Source of the DNA: Aspidapion aeneum
Taxonomy: Eukaryota > Arthropoda > Insecta > Coleoptera > Brentidae
DNA length: 64,000 nt
Reading direction: 5' to 3'
NCBI GenBank assembly: GCA_963576565.1
Contig: OY755039.1
Span: 74,914,771 to 74,978,770 of the forward strand
Position 1 is the stretch's first letter, and every line of letters begins with the position of its first letter. The notes beneath the pieces are model-generated. The model was not told the DNA's origin and did no database searches. It saw only the letters and a program-made list of their open reading frames with translations. Below are positions 40,713-51,928 of the stretch, in pieces. The position numbers and the translations under genes are program-made.

Positions 40713-41395
40713 TTTATTAGTTTATTGGGGGTAACAACTGACCCAAAATTTGTACATATGTTGCAAGTAATGTCATGTAAATATTTGAATAATGCCAAGA
40801 AATTCACACATAAATTACTGTAATGCCATGCTAATTTATATGGTTAGTGCAAGGTAAACAGTTGTTTCCCCCTTGATCGAATTTGGTATAGGTAATAAAC
40901 TGTCTTACCAAGCCATATATTTTTGTTCCTGTAAATATGTAAACAAACCTACAAGTAGAATAATTCATTGTGAGGTTCCCAACTGCTTTACATTGGTTCC
41001 TAAAAATTTTAATGTAAGAAGACCACAGAAAATCACATTCAACCCCAAATACATTTTACCTTTACTAATCCCAGTGTCCGGTTGGATTCTGCTACAAAAA
41101 CCCTTAACAAACACACAACAGTTATAGATTATAATTATATCTACTGTATTCATAAACTAGAAGTCTGTAAATATATCAAACACGACAAAAATTCAAAAAA
41201 CACCACAAAAACAAGACATCTTCCGCCATTTTAGACGGGTGCTTCATGATAAAATCAAAGTATAAAAGAGTTTGGTTTGGGCTGCCATGACCCACAGAAC
41301 ACAGTGCCCAACTTTTAGTAGCAAATTGCTTTCGATATGTCAAACGCATGGCGTCCCCACTTTTTCTATTTTGGTTGGTTGTGAAATCCAATCCG
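40713..41395. other. No assignable gene
   Basis: A plus-strand frame at 40873-41127 (84 codons) has somewhat protein-like text (SCKYVNKPTSRIIHC) but no recognisable domain or partner exon. Confidence 0.3.
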
Positions 41396-41650
41396 TTATT
41401 GTTCTAATATCCGTGCAAGAGTCTCTATATTTCTGGCGCTCCTTTTATCAATTACTTGTTTAAGACAAAAAACATTATCACTACAAGATCTGCCTGCACG
41501 ACACCCACCTTGCTCTTGTTCTTCTTGTTCATTAAAATCATTCTCTATTAGATATCTAAGAATCCTACCGTACAATCTACTTAGAGTACTGGTTACTGAA
41601 ATTCCTCTGTAATTGTTGCAATCCAGAAAACAACAGAACGTATTCCACAT
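41396..41650 (-). pseudogene. RTE-like LINE RT N-terminal fragment
   Basis: Reads CNNYRGISVTSTLSRLYGRI, then LIENDFNEQEEQEQGGCRAG and RSCSDNVFCLKQVIDKRSAR. These are the RT blocks (NYRGIS..., GFRAGRSC.D) that precede the AYDTVP block found at 16239-16760, so the two plus 13284-13868 belong to one family. GFRAG is GCRAG. Truncated on both sides. Confidence 0.82.
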
Positions 41651-41659
41651 AGGATAAAG

Positions 41660-42028
41660 CTATACTGGCCATAGGGAAGCCTGCTTAGAAAGAGAAAAAC
41701 TAATTTAGCAGGGGTTTAGATATTACCTAATAGAAGCAAATTATTCTCTTTATCCCCTCCCAGGTTTTGCTCCGCCTGTCAAGTGGAATAAATTTTATTT
41801 CATTATCTTCTACGAAGATTTAAAAGAAAATACACTGTCGATGCCGTAACAAGAGCTTGTTTGTTCTCCCGCCAACTCTGGTGTATAATTTTTCCTCCGC
41901 TGTTCCCGTTCTTTTAGTTTGTTCTCCCGCCAACTCTGGTGTATAATTTCTTTCTTTTCTTTAAACCCTTATGTTTCTATTCTTATCTAAACACTCTTAC
42001 TAAGCAGGCTTCACTATGGCCAGTATAG
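41660..42028. mobile_element. 369 bp TIR element with 35 bp ends
   Basis: CTATACTGGCCATAG then GAAGCCTGCTTAG at the left returns inverted at the right with two mismatches over 35 bases. Inside, TTTGTTCTCCCGCCAACTCT and GGTGTATAATTT occur twice (about 41868 and 41919). Non-coding. Confidence 0.88.
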
Positions 42029-43009
42029 TTTTTTCCTATATAGTATACACAAGCCGTTAATGAGAGACTATTAACCCTCACAAATGGCAACAGTGTATCG
42101 TTACGACGAGTTGAAGGGATAGCGCGCGCAGATTAGTTTAATAATTTGGCGCGAAAATTTAGTAAGTAAAACTAGTTTTTTTATATTTTTCACTTTCCAC
42201 ACGAATTTTTTTTATTCTTGTTTGTGATGAAGGAAAATAACAAAAGGAGGATAACTCCTATAGGGAGGCTGAAATCGATGTTTTGATTAAAAACCACATA
42301 CCTTGGCCAATTCATCACCAATTTATCCTAACCTGGGCTTGTCTGGACAGGTTAGAATACATTGTCGGTCAATTGATCGGGTCAAGGTTAGTTTATTACC
42401 AATTCCGGTCTTTCGAAAGGAGGACCGGGGAGCTATAATTTAAAAAATCGTTTTCGCAAATACGTTTCTCAAAAAATGCGTTTTTTGGAAATATAAAATA
42501 TAGTGTGTATTCAAAATTTGTAAACCGTCACAGTAGCAATATAAACCTGTTAGCACAGCCTGTTAGTGGATCACAGCACGGATGTCTTTGAGTATATGAT
42601 TACAGATATAATTACATCCTATAATTTAATACTAACACGTAAAATTGGCATCATGGTGGAGTAATAGTTTCTTTCCAACGCCTCGTAGAATATATGGTTT
42701 GAAGGCTCGGTTAGGTTTGGTGTTTTTAAATTATAATAAAACATTTTTATGGTTGGTTTATAACTAAAACTAACAGACTAGACAGACTAGCCGAATCTCG
42801 TGGTTAAAAATATTTATTTGTCGCCAGATTTTATTTATATTACATCATATTTTGTTCTGGAATTTTTTATGGGTTAATAAAGTGAAATATTTACAACTAG
42901 TGCCGTTTTTATTTAGTTTAGGGTGGGCAAATATGTGATATACACAGGGTCTCTAGGGTGATGTCAGCTGATACTTGTTTAGAGACGTTAGAGAGACGTT
43001 TAGACACGT
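42029..43009. other. No assignable gene
   Basis: Contains a GCGCGCGCAGAT spot near 42123 and a GGTCTTTCGAAAGGAGGACC palindrome near 42411. No coding frame is convincing; a GGCATCATGGTGGAG motif at 42648 is not enough to call an LTR primer site. Confidence 0.35.
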
Positions 43010-43340
43010 AGGATACATTTTCTTTGCAATTTTCTTAACTTTTTATTGAGAACAGTTCAGCGACCTTGAAAAAGAATTAAATTAATATTTCAGAAGGGGT
43101 ATATCCCGAGTCGGATAGTGAAAATTATCGAAGGCGACCTAAACATATGCTGTTTTAAAAATGAAAATTAATCAATCAATGACCTTTGGTAGAATACATT
43201 TTCTTTGCAATTTTCTAAAAGTTTCATTGAGAACATGGTTCAGCGAAGTTGAATAAGAGTTAAGTGGTATATGAAAATTATCGCAGGCGACTTAAAATAA
43301 TGCTGTTTTGAAAATTAATCAAGCAATCAATGACCTTTAA
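43010..43340 (+). repeat. Tandem duplication, ~170 bp unit
   Basis: GATACATTTTCTTTGCAATTTTCT, GAGAACA, TTCAGCGA, GAAAATTATCG, AGGCGAC and CAATCAATGACCTTT occur in order at 43012-43188 and 43192-43340; the second copy lacks ~30 bp. Confidence 0.85.
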
Positions 43341-43429
43341 TATAAACACGATTTTTACCTAGTTTCTTACAGTTTTTACCGCAAAACTGTAACTTTTAAG
43401 TGTAAGACATTAGAGAAGTAGAGTTAAGG

Positions 43430-43933
43430 CGTTTTTTGTGAACTTTTAAAAAGAGGGCAAAAATGATGGCGATTCAAATGAGTTGCAATGACATCTTGGA
43501 TTTTAAGACGGCGACAAAGTTTGCTAATAATTATTTTCAAAGAGCAGTCGATCCTTACTACAATGCTTTTATTTAATTGAAATCCGCTCAGTAAAATTTC
43601 ATTTATGGGGAAATTAATGCAGACAAGATTGAGAAGGCAATCTCGTATAATTGATAAAACAATGGTTGAAAAAAATATTTTTTTGGGAACCACTAAACCG
43701 ATTTTTTGTTGTGCGTGGCAGAAGAAGTTTCTTTACAAAACTAACCTTTTTAAAGGGCTAAATTTGATTTTCTCTGCCATTTTGGAATTTCCGATGGTGG
43801 ACAAAAAAATGTTTGGTCAAAAGCTTGATCGATTCCCTGCAAACTGCAGTTTCTTCCATGAAAATCGATGGTATAGTTCAAAAGTCATAATTAAAAAGAT
43901 TTTATTCAGCGTTTTCTAGCCCACACGGTATAC
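43430..43933. mobile_element. Degraded CCGGGTGGG-family copy
   Basis: Shares ATCTTGGATTTTAAGACGGC, AAATTAATGCAGACAAGATT, TTGTTGTGCGTGGCA and AAAATCGATGGTATAGTTCA with the elements at 9520 and 21877. The right end reads CCCACACGGTA (one change from CCCACCCGGTA) followed by TACA. The left end was not found. Confidence 0.7.
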
Positions 43934-44412
43934 ATAATACTACTTAGGGGAGTAAATCTTACTAAAAAATCTGCAAAACCTAAAACAAATTCTAAGTAAA
44001 AAAAATGCCATTTTCAAGGTTCGGTTCGACTGTTTACTACTATAAAAAATTGTTAAACATCTAAGGCCGTGTTATTAAAAATGAAAACAGCTATCATGAC
44101 TAAGAAGTAAAAGAAAAACATGGAAGACTTTCTCCGAACAGTATCATAGGTATGAGTAAAAGTATAAAACCGATGAAAAATTATAGTTAAATAATATCTT
44201 TGAAGAGAAAGCGAAATAGGAGTTCTTGTGCAAAAATTACAGTTTCGGTGGTCCGATTTTAAAAGACTTTTTTTGGGTTGACAAGTGCATTTAGCAGTGA
44301 TTAAAACTGCAAAAAATCTTTTGTTAGAATTTGTTTTAAATGAAAACGAATTTTTACCCGACTGAATACTTTCAAGTCGATTAAGACATTCTAACCACAT
44401 ATTCTAGCCGAT
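43934..44412. other. No gene seen
   Basis: AT-rich; only chance frames. Confidence 0.4.
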
Positions 44413-44626
44413 TGCTGCCCTACTTTTGCAAAACCTAGTAACTACGTTTTTGGCAACTTTTCAGGAGAGCGTTTATGATAAAGACGCATAGGCTATAAGC
44501 GCAAAACCGTAAGAGCACATACAAAAAAATATATTATATGTAGTTTCTTCCGGTGGTTTCAAAAAAGCCATAACTTTTTTAAACCTTGTAATTCGAGTTA
44601 CTAGGTTTTGCAAGTGTAGGGCAGAT
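44413..44626. mobile_element. ~214 bp TIR element
   Basis: TGCTGCCCTACTTTTGCAAA then ACCTAGTAAC at the left; GTTACTAGGTTTTGCAAGTG then TAGGGCAG at the right. About 28 bases of inverted match with one mismatch. No clear target duplication. Confidence 0.82.
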
Positions 44627-44643
44627 TTGCTCTCAAAATATTA

Positions 44644-44908
44644 GGGACCTATTGCAATAGTGCCAGGCACAAATTGTGCCGGGCACTATATTGACAGTTT
44701 CACATTATAAGAACAGCTGTCTTCTTTCATTAGGCCTTTGTGGATCATAAGAGCCGGAATTAATAGTGACGCCACTATTAATGGAATATAAACGACTGGA
44801 TTTCCAAATTCGACTTTGGTATGTCAATTTTGAAAGATCAACTGTCAGTTTTTAATGCGAAACTGTCAATATAGTGCCCGGCACAATTTGTGCCTGGCAA
44901 TGGGTCCC
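44644..44908. mobile_element. 265 bp element with ~50 bp TIRs and TATTA duplication
   Basis: Starts GGGACC and ends GGTCCC; inside both ends TGCCAGGCACAAATTGTGCC and GGGCACTATATTGACAGTTT are inverted copies. TATTA directly flanks both sides (44639-44643, 44909-44913). The left end has a few extra bases (CAATAG) not in the right. A palindromic GGCACAAATTGTGCC lies in each arm. Non-coding. Confidence 0.9.
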
Positions 44909-45251
44909 TATTAAAAATAAAATCAATATATTTAATTTTGTAAAAATTTTATTTTATTTTTTCGGTAATTTTATTGCAAGTAAATCTTGATTTATATACT
45001 TTTTGTCTTATGTCTAATCGTTTATTGATAAATTAACATTTTTGACGTAAATAGTCACCAAAATACCAGCTTTAGCTCTTTGGCTTATTTTGGTAAATGA
45101 ACAGATACATTTAAAAAAATATTATTTTAGTCCGTGTCGGTAGCAACAAAAACATCACATAGGTTGGGCCAAAAAAAATTTGTTGCGTAGATTAATTACC
45201 AAGTGACCATTTTTGACCCCCCCCCCGTGAAAAAAAATTATATCATATCTA

Positions 45252-45253
45252 TA

Positions 45254-45324
<71 letters not shown>
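45252..45324. repeat. (AT)n microsatellite
   Basis: About 34 AT units behind a C run (45219-45228). Confidence 0.95.
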
Positions 45325-45326
<2 letters not shown>

Positions 45327-46168
45327 CGTAAAGTGCCGTGGACTTTTGCACCGGTCAAAAAAAATCAGTTTAACAGTGTTAGGTTAAGTTTCCAGTCACT
45401 ATCCTCAAGTTTGTATTACTCCGATTTTTACTTAGGTACAATCAAGGCCCACAAAAAAATACAGGCCACGACCCTGAAAAAATCAGCTGTTCTCCGGGGG
45501 GCTGACTTTTACATTGAGTTTTATGGGAGGTCAGACGTTTTTTATGATATTTTCAAAATGGCACTACAGATTTCCGCAAAATTCCAGTGAAATATTCTCA
45601 AACCATCCCGATATTCCACCAAACTTTTGTAAGAATGCAAGATAATTAAAAGGTTAAAATCTAAAGGTTAAAATCTTCAAGATTTAGCATTTATTATTTT
45701 GAATTTAAATTACCCGCCGTGCTAACTGTTATATTTGACATGTATTTGACTTTGTCATCTGTGTTTGTCACATTCGCTTCTGCTTTAAATTTCATTTTAC
45801 TGTGAGCTAATGAAGCGGCTCTGAAAAATTAAGGATCACTATACATTTTAAAAAAATTGTTCTGCAAGAATATAGTAAAAACAATCTCAAAATCGGCTTT
45901 ATTTTTAAAAAAATCAAATATTCGTGAAACGTCATTCCAACTTCAATATTTTAAAGACTACTGTGTCGTAGCGTGACCATCAAAAAAAAATCAGCCTCGG
46001 ATGTGACGTCAACAAAGTGGAGGATCGTGGCCCGTTCGTTTTGATAGACCTGGTACAATATTCACAAATTGATCAGCTCATGCGTTGACATATCGAATAA
46101 CAAACAAAGGATTGTTTACATTAGAATGCATGTAGTTAATCGACTTTTATTTTCAATTTCTTGTAAAA
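45325..46168. other. No gene seen
   Basis: A frame at 45333-45590 is open but has no recognisable domain. Confidence 0.35.
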
Positions 46169-46390
46169 ATGCCGACTATATGTGCCGTTGTGGGTTGCTT
46201 AGATGAGTGAGATACAGCCAAACTTCGATTTTCTGGAATTCTTGCTGTTTTACAAGACAAAGAGTTAGGGGTGCTTTAAGTGGAAAGACGAAAAAGTTGG
46301 GTTAAATCCTTTAAAAGAGGAAAATCGCCTGATTTCTATCTTAAAATATGTCAGAGTTTGTCCAAAACATTTTTTAACAGAAAAAAAGTA
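46169..46390 (+). pseudogene. THAP-type zinc-finger domain, broken
   Basis: From the ATG at 46169 the text reads MPTICAVVGCLDE, then a TGA, then DTAKLRFSGILAVLQDKE. In a second frame follows VERRKSWVKSFKRGKSPDFY and in a third LKYVRVCPKHFLTEKK. The order M-P-x-x-C-A-x-x-GC, a phenylalanine/proline-type strand, RRxxW...R and the closing VCxxHF is the C2CH THAP DNA-binding domain, here at its usual N-terminal position. THAP domains occur in host regulators and in P-element-like transposases; nothing downstream decides which. Two frameshifts and one stop make it dead. Confidence 0.68.
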
Positions 46391-46754
46391 ATGATAATAA
46401 ATGCATTTTAAGCCAGATTTACCTAAAAATGTAGACAATAATGCATTTAGGGCCTAATTTGCTTATATTAATAACTCAACTCTATTTTCTAACTACACCA
46501 TAACACTATCCTTAGAAATCAATAGATTACCAAAAAATCAACACTAGACATAGGCACTAAACCCGCAAAACAATGCTTTGTATGTCATCCATGCCTGAAA
46601 ATAATCGTGTGACCCAAAATGGTCAATACTAGACTAACTTAAAGCTGCCATTCGTATGAAGGTGAAGGTACAATTAAAAATACAAGCTACTTGATACTGG
46701 CAACAAAATTCCGAAACACTAAAATCAACTTATAATGAACAACTTATAATGAAC
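46391..46754. other. No gene seen
   Basis: AT-rich spacer. Confidence 0.4.
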
Positions 46755-47430
46755 AATGACAAATACGGAAAGTTTCGTATTTTGTTGCTCGTCTTCTGTA
46801 TCTGGCCAATGGTAGCCCACTTCTTCTGACATTTATACATAACCTCAATAAAAATTTCATTATAAATTGTTGCTTTATTTTTTCACTGTTTTTGAATTAT
46901 TTTATTTTGTGTTTAAAAGTATATAATAAATATTAATGGACATTGAGAACGGCAGTGAAGTGTTTGGTTGTCAAGTGTCAAAATAATAGAAACCATTCCA
47001 TTGGTTGGTATTTGTATCCAGTTTGAACCTTTGTATGTATTTGCAGTATTTGTATTTTTAATTGTGCGTGTACCTTCAAGTAAATGCTGTAACTTACTTA
47101 CTTATAACAATAAAAATACTAAATACAAGCTACTGACAACCAATGACAAATACGGAAAGTTTCGTGTTTTGTTGCTTGTAGTTTGTATCTGGTCCATCTC
47201 TCTGACGTTTATACATACCTCAATAAAAATTTCGTTTAGCATTTTATGATAAAAATCGTCGCTTTATTTTTTTCACTGTTTTCGAATTATTTTATGTTTA
47301 AAAGTAACACAAAATATTAACGGACATCAAGAACAGCAGTGAATTGTTTGGTTGTCAAGCGTGAAAATATAGAAATAATTTCATTGGTCACTAATTGTGG
47401 TTTGAATCTTTGTCATTGCAGTTATTTGTT
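46755..47430 (+). repeat. Tandem duplication, ~385 bp offset
   Basis: AATGACAAATACGGAAAGTT, TGTATCTGG, TTTATACATA, CCTCAATAAAAATTTC, TTTTTCACTGTTTT, GAATTATTTTAT and TGTTTGGTTGTCAAG occur in the same order at 46754-46985 and 47140-47375. The copies have diverged moderately. Confidence 0.85.
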
Positions 47431-47451
47431 ACTAGTTACATCTAAATAAAT

Positions 47452-47509
47452 GATTTATTTTTGAAAACTTTACCACCCAGTATCTCAAAAGGTAAGACGT
47501 TTAGGACGC
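47452..47509 (+). mobile_element. Fragment of the 24.4 kb MITE
   Basis: ATTTATTTTTGAAAACTTTA, CCACCCAGTATCTCAAAAGG and TAAGACGTTTAGGAC match 24433-24492 almost exactly; neither end with the inverted repeat is present. Confidence 0.85.
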
Positions 47510-48065
47510 CATTAAATTAAAATTTAAAATCGGACCACTGGGTAGGAAGAGACACTTGAACAAAAAAAATCTATCAATTTGGCGGCCATTTTCAAAGATT
47601 GCGGCCAAACGACCATGAGTTCGAGCACGTGACCAAACTTTTTTTATACTCCTATGGGTGCTTAACAACGTCCCGCAGCATTGACTTCTATACCCTACGG
47701 GTAGACCCGGCATGGGCCAAAATTGCCATTATATCAAGCTTTTATCGCAATTGACCAAATACAAGTAAGAATTTAATGAGCAAAATAGGGATGAAAATAG
47801 AATTTCGGTTTGGTGAGTCCGGAAACATGCAACATCGCAAAAATATTCTATTTGCTTGTCTTGGATAAAAAAAGGGCAGTGGCGGCGCAAAATAAAAATT
47901 TTGAATTCCACTAGAATTTTTTTATCAACAATTTTCTGTTTGAATAATAAATAATTCATGAATACTTACTTGTGTGTGTTTACAAAATTCTCTTCAGTAA
48001 AAAAAAAAGAGTAAAAAGAATTTCTAAGCATGCTAAGTGCAGTGGATGTATTAAAATTATTGTTT
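47510..48065. other. No gene seen
   Basis: No supported coding frame. Confidence 0.4.
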
Positions 48066-48216
48066 TCATCTTAGAACTTTACAAATGTTGTACCTTCCAG
48101 GTAAAATATTTTCTTTCTTTGAACAAGGGTCTTCTTCAACTCTTCTTTTCTTGGGTGGACTACAAGTTATGCTCGAGTCAGATGAAATTTCGGAACTAAA
48201 AATTTCAATTCGAAAT
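48066..48216 (-). CDS. C-terminal fragment with NLS-like basic patch
   Basis: Reads RIEIFSSEISSDSSITCSPP, then KKRRVEEDPCSKKENILP and GRYNICKVLR before TGA. It is open from the stop at 48066 to the foldback element boundary at 48217 and has a Ser-rich stretch and a PPKKRRVEEDP nuclear-localisation-like signal. The upstream part is absent because the foldback element starts there. It could be the last exon of a host nuclear protein or the tail of a transposon protein; I do not recognise it. Confidence 0.4.
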
Positions 48217-48647
48217 GGGACAACCGGGCGCCGGGCCAACTCGGCGCCGCCAACAGGGCGCCACGCCGGGCCTAATGGGCGCCGGGCCAACTCAGCGCCG
48301 GACTATTTTTTTTTCGATAAAATGTGCAGATAAAAACAAAATAAATATGTTATTTATACAAAACTTTCAACATCTATTAAGTCGAGTGTTGAAATTTGGT
48401 AGGTGTAGTGTTCTGCGACTTGAAACACCGCCAAGTTCCATATTCGATACATATCGATGCATAAATAAGAAAGTCCGCCATTTTGGATCCGCCACTTTAA
48501 TTTTTTTAAGGTTGTTTTTCATCTGCACATTTTATCAAGAAAAAATATTTTAGTCCGGCGCCCAGTTGGCTCGGCGTCAAGTTGGCCCGGCGCCCAGTTG
48601 GCCTGCCGCCCAGTTGGTGGCGCCGAGTTGGCGGCGCCCAGTTGTCC
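48217..48647. mobile_element. 431 bp foldback with GGCGCC-array ends
   Basis: Left end GGGACAACCGGGCGCC and right end GGCGCCCAGTTGTCC are inverted copies, each followed inward by an irregular array of GGGCGCC/GGGCCAACT units, a T run and GATAAAATGTGCAGAT. The middle (48375-48415, 48475-48500) resembles the centre of the 4.8-9.0 kb element. Both family members have TTCGnAATG immediately left of the end. Non-coding. Confidence 0.88.
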
Positions 48648-49139
48648 TAGACTGCAACACATTTCAGGGGTCTGGTACGTTTTACCACCTTTCTTAAAAC
48701 TACGAAGTTTTTTGAAAAATGATAATTTTAGACCATTTTATAGTGATTTCTAAAAAAAAAATTGCGGACTATCGTTGATTTTGTTAAAAAAATTGAAATT
48801 GAAACATTCTTAAAACCCCATTAAAACCCATACAAATGGCTACAAAAGAAGCATTTTCTCATTTCAAACTGAAAAAAAACGGTCCCTGACGTCTATCAGC
48901 TGTCAACAAAAACTTGAAATAACTAAGGTCACTGATCCAAATCGGGTCAGTTTTTTTGGTCCTTTTATGAAAATGCACAATTTTTAAAAAAGCATGAAAT
49001 TCAAAACAAAATCAAGAAAATTATGATTCCTACATTTTTACAAATAAAAATTAGTTTAATTGAACATTATATCAATTTTTATTCCTTAAAACACTAAAAA
49101 TTAATAATTATTTACTTTTTTAAAATTTGTCGAAGGTCT
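48648..49139. other. No gene seen
   Basis: AT-rich spacer before the telomere-like tract. Confidence 0.4.
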
Positions 49140-49575
49140 AACTGAACAAAAGCAAACTGAACCCATCCGTATCGAAATGAACCAAATCAAACCGAATCTA
49201 ACGGTTCGGTTTGGTTCGGTTCGATTTGCTTAAACTGAACCGAACCTAACCAAATATAGCTAAACCTAACCTAAACAATCCTAGCGGAACCTAACCGAAC
49301 ATACTCAAACTGAACCAACCTAACCCAACCTAACATAACCTAACCCAACCTAACCCAACCTAACCCAACCTAACCCAACCTAACCCAACCTAACCTAACC
49401 CAACCTAACCCAACCTAACCCAACCTAACCCAACCTAACCCAACCTAACCCAACCCAACCCAACCTAACCCAACCTAACCCAACCTAACCCAACCCAACC
49501 TAACCCAACCTAACCCAACCTAACCCAACCCAGCCCAACCTAACCCAACCTAACCCAACCTAACCAAACCTAACC
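49140..49575. repeat. Telomere-like 10-mer tract (CCTAACCCAA)n
   Basis: From about 49312 the sequence is a nearly pure repeat of CCTAACCCAA (TTGGGTTAGG on the other strand), about 25 units, with occasional CCCAA-CCCAA or CCTAA-CATAA changes. It combines the common insect telomere unit TTAGG with TTGGG. From 49140 to 49311 it is degenerate (CCGAACCTAACC and similar), and near 49203-49226 a short block runs in the opposite strand sense (GGTTCGGTTTGGTTCGGTTC), giving an inverted junction. Confidence 0.92.
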
Positions 49576-51220
49576 TACCTATTGTTAATAAATATAGTAA
49601 AAGTTGTTAGGTTTATGTCCAGGGGGTAACCATTGTCCATAATCGTCGGAAATCGAGTTAGGATTAGTGTATGCGACCATAAACATTGAGTGGCGAGTGA
49701 GTGTTTGGTCTTCAATTTTTTTAGGGAAATTTTTCAAAATCTTTTTTTGCGCACTCTGGGCACCCTAATAAACCGTAATCTGGTCACCCTAATCCATCGC
49801 AATCAAAGAAAATGGGTAATCGAAGTGTCACAAATTTTTTGTTGGTTTCTATTCTTCTTTTATATTATGTAGGACAAAATTATTAATTAAACTAAGTGAC
49901 CTTATTAAGTAAGACAGCATGATAGTCAAATGACATTAGAAGGACATAAACATATGATACCGGCCTGTAGACCGGTCGCGGTGGTCATATAATAATAAAT
50001 ATATACTTTCGCGATGAAAGACCAAAATTTAACTTAAAATTACTGTAAAGTCCGCAAAAAACATTAAATTTATCGAAATTTATAAAAACATAGATCAGTA
50101 TGTGTAACAATTCATCAAGATGTATGAAACTCGACCGTGACATGTCAAAAGTTTGGTTCGAAAAAACAAAAACAACTGGATAAAAATCGGTATGTAAGAA
50201 TTTAAAAAGAAATCATTTTTAAGAAAATCAAATACTTTTTGTTAATTTTCATGCAATGCAAAAAAAAGTGCGGGGAAGTGACACTTTCTGAATCAAAATG
50301 TGTGAGGGTAAAATCGCACGGTCGCAGAAAAAACTATCTATCGTGACGCTACTGAACTTTCTCGTGTTTTCGGAAAAACTATCTGTCAAGACGACTTACC
50401 CATGAAATGTTGTTTTTTTATGGATTTTTTTTCTTCTTTTGCACAAAAAACAATTTTGGACCATGTTTAAACTCAAATAGTTACTTCTAAACTTGTTTTT
50501 AAACGTTTTAAGATTTCTTTTTGTAATATTCCCGCACAAAATTCAAAAAAAATCATTTCCGTACTTAGACAACATTGTCTATCAGTTTTCCCTGTATACA
50601 CGGACTAACAGGTAGAATCACTCAAAATACGGCAGGTGGATTAAAGGTAGCCAGCTGCTTTTCTGTCGCACTTATGCCGTCAGTGTGAAAGAGATAAAAG
50701 TACCCTTATATTATCTAGGGTATTATTGGCATGCAAAATCACCCTATCTTTGTCCGTTTCACATGTTCAATAATGTCTATCTCTGTTTTTATTGTAAAAG
50801 AAATACCCGACCATAGGAACCAAATTGGATAGGGTCAATAAAAAATGCCTTGTCTTTCCGTCTCTAACGCCCTTTTAGGGCGTTATACAACTCAATGTCC
50901 CGCAGTCAAAGTGAGCGCGCATATTAGGTCACACGTGACAGGAGCCAGCGTCTAGACTAACTAGAAAAATTGCAAAAAATTTCGAGAAGAGGATCAGCTA
51001 GGATTTATATGAATATGGCTCTGAAGTCAGGAAAGGGTCCTTATTCAAAATCTGCAATTAGTTTTTGGAACCATTTTTATGTAACCTATACTTCATTCAG
51101 GCACACTGTGAACATTACGGTTGGAAAGTAGGGTTCAATGACCTTTCAAATTCTGTAGGTACCCTTTGTTATAACGTTTTGGTAATAACTCATGTCAAAA
51201 ACGAAACCTTAAAAAAGTTA
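49576..51220. other. No gene seen
   Basis: AT-rich with a small hairpin AACGCCCTTTTAGGGCGTT near 50867. No coding frame recognised. Confidence 0.4.
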
Positions 51221-51920
51221 TACAGGGTGTCCCATTACTTAGAGGCCATAGGCTAACAGGTGATAGTTCCTATAATGCATGGGTCAAAACTCTTTCTTTT
51301 TCAAGATACAGAGCATCAAAGTTGGCAATTTTTTTTTACTTTTTTGATAATAACTTATTAAAAAATGCAGTAAAAATATGAAATTGGGTAAAGTCGTGTA
51401 CTAGAACAAGAGCAATAAAATAAAAATAATTTTTAAAAAAATTGGTAGGTCAATTTTTTTTAGAAAAAACTATTTTTTTGGTATAAATATTTATAAATTC
51501 CATATTAATCGCAATTTTTTTATAAATATTTTTTGTTAATAAAAACCAGTCTCTAGCGAGGCATAGTAATAAAATATTATTGATATTTTTAAAAGAATAA
51601 GTAAGCAAAAATGAATTTTTTTCAAAAATTATTATTTTTTATACATTTTTGGAGGTTATTTTGACAGCCTGTATCTTGTTAACTTGTAATATTATAAAAG
51701 AAAAGAATACCACACTTTTGAATCACAATTAGCTGAGTATTAAGCTGGCTGTGACAGATTTTCTTTTTTTTTTAACATTTTTTCCCCCCACTCCTCTAAC
51801 TTTAAAAATCCTATCTTAAAAACGGATGTGTGTTGACCCCCATGTTATATAAACTTTTTTCTCGGAAATAACCTCCGCTATCACCTGCTGCACTATGGCC
51901 CCTTAGTTATGGGACACCCA
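51221..51920. mobile_element. ~700 bp TIR element (CAGGGTGTCCCAT)
   Basis: Left TACAGGGTGTCCCATTACTT, AGAGGCCATAG and CAGGTGATAG; the right end has them inverted (CTATCACCTGCTGC, CTATGGCCCCTTAGTTATGG, GACACCC). The last bases on the right have drifted so no clean TA is visible. Non-coding. Confidence 0.82.
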
Positions 51921-51928
51921 AAACATAA

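Noticed and set aside
40873..41127. 84-codon frame as host gene
   Set aside because: No motif, no splice partner and no compositional difference from its surroundings.
42600..42665. Possible LTR end and primer-binding site (GGCATCATGGTGGAG)
   Set aside because: No second LTR, no TG...CA pair and no pol text nearby.
45155..45358. Ile/Tyr repeat frame
   Set aside because: Translation of the (AT)n tract.
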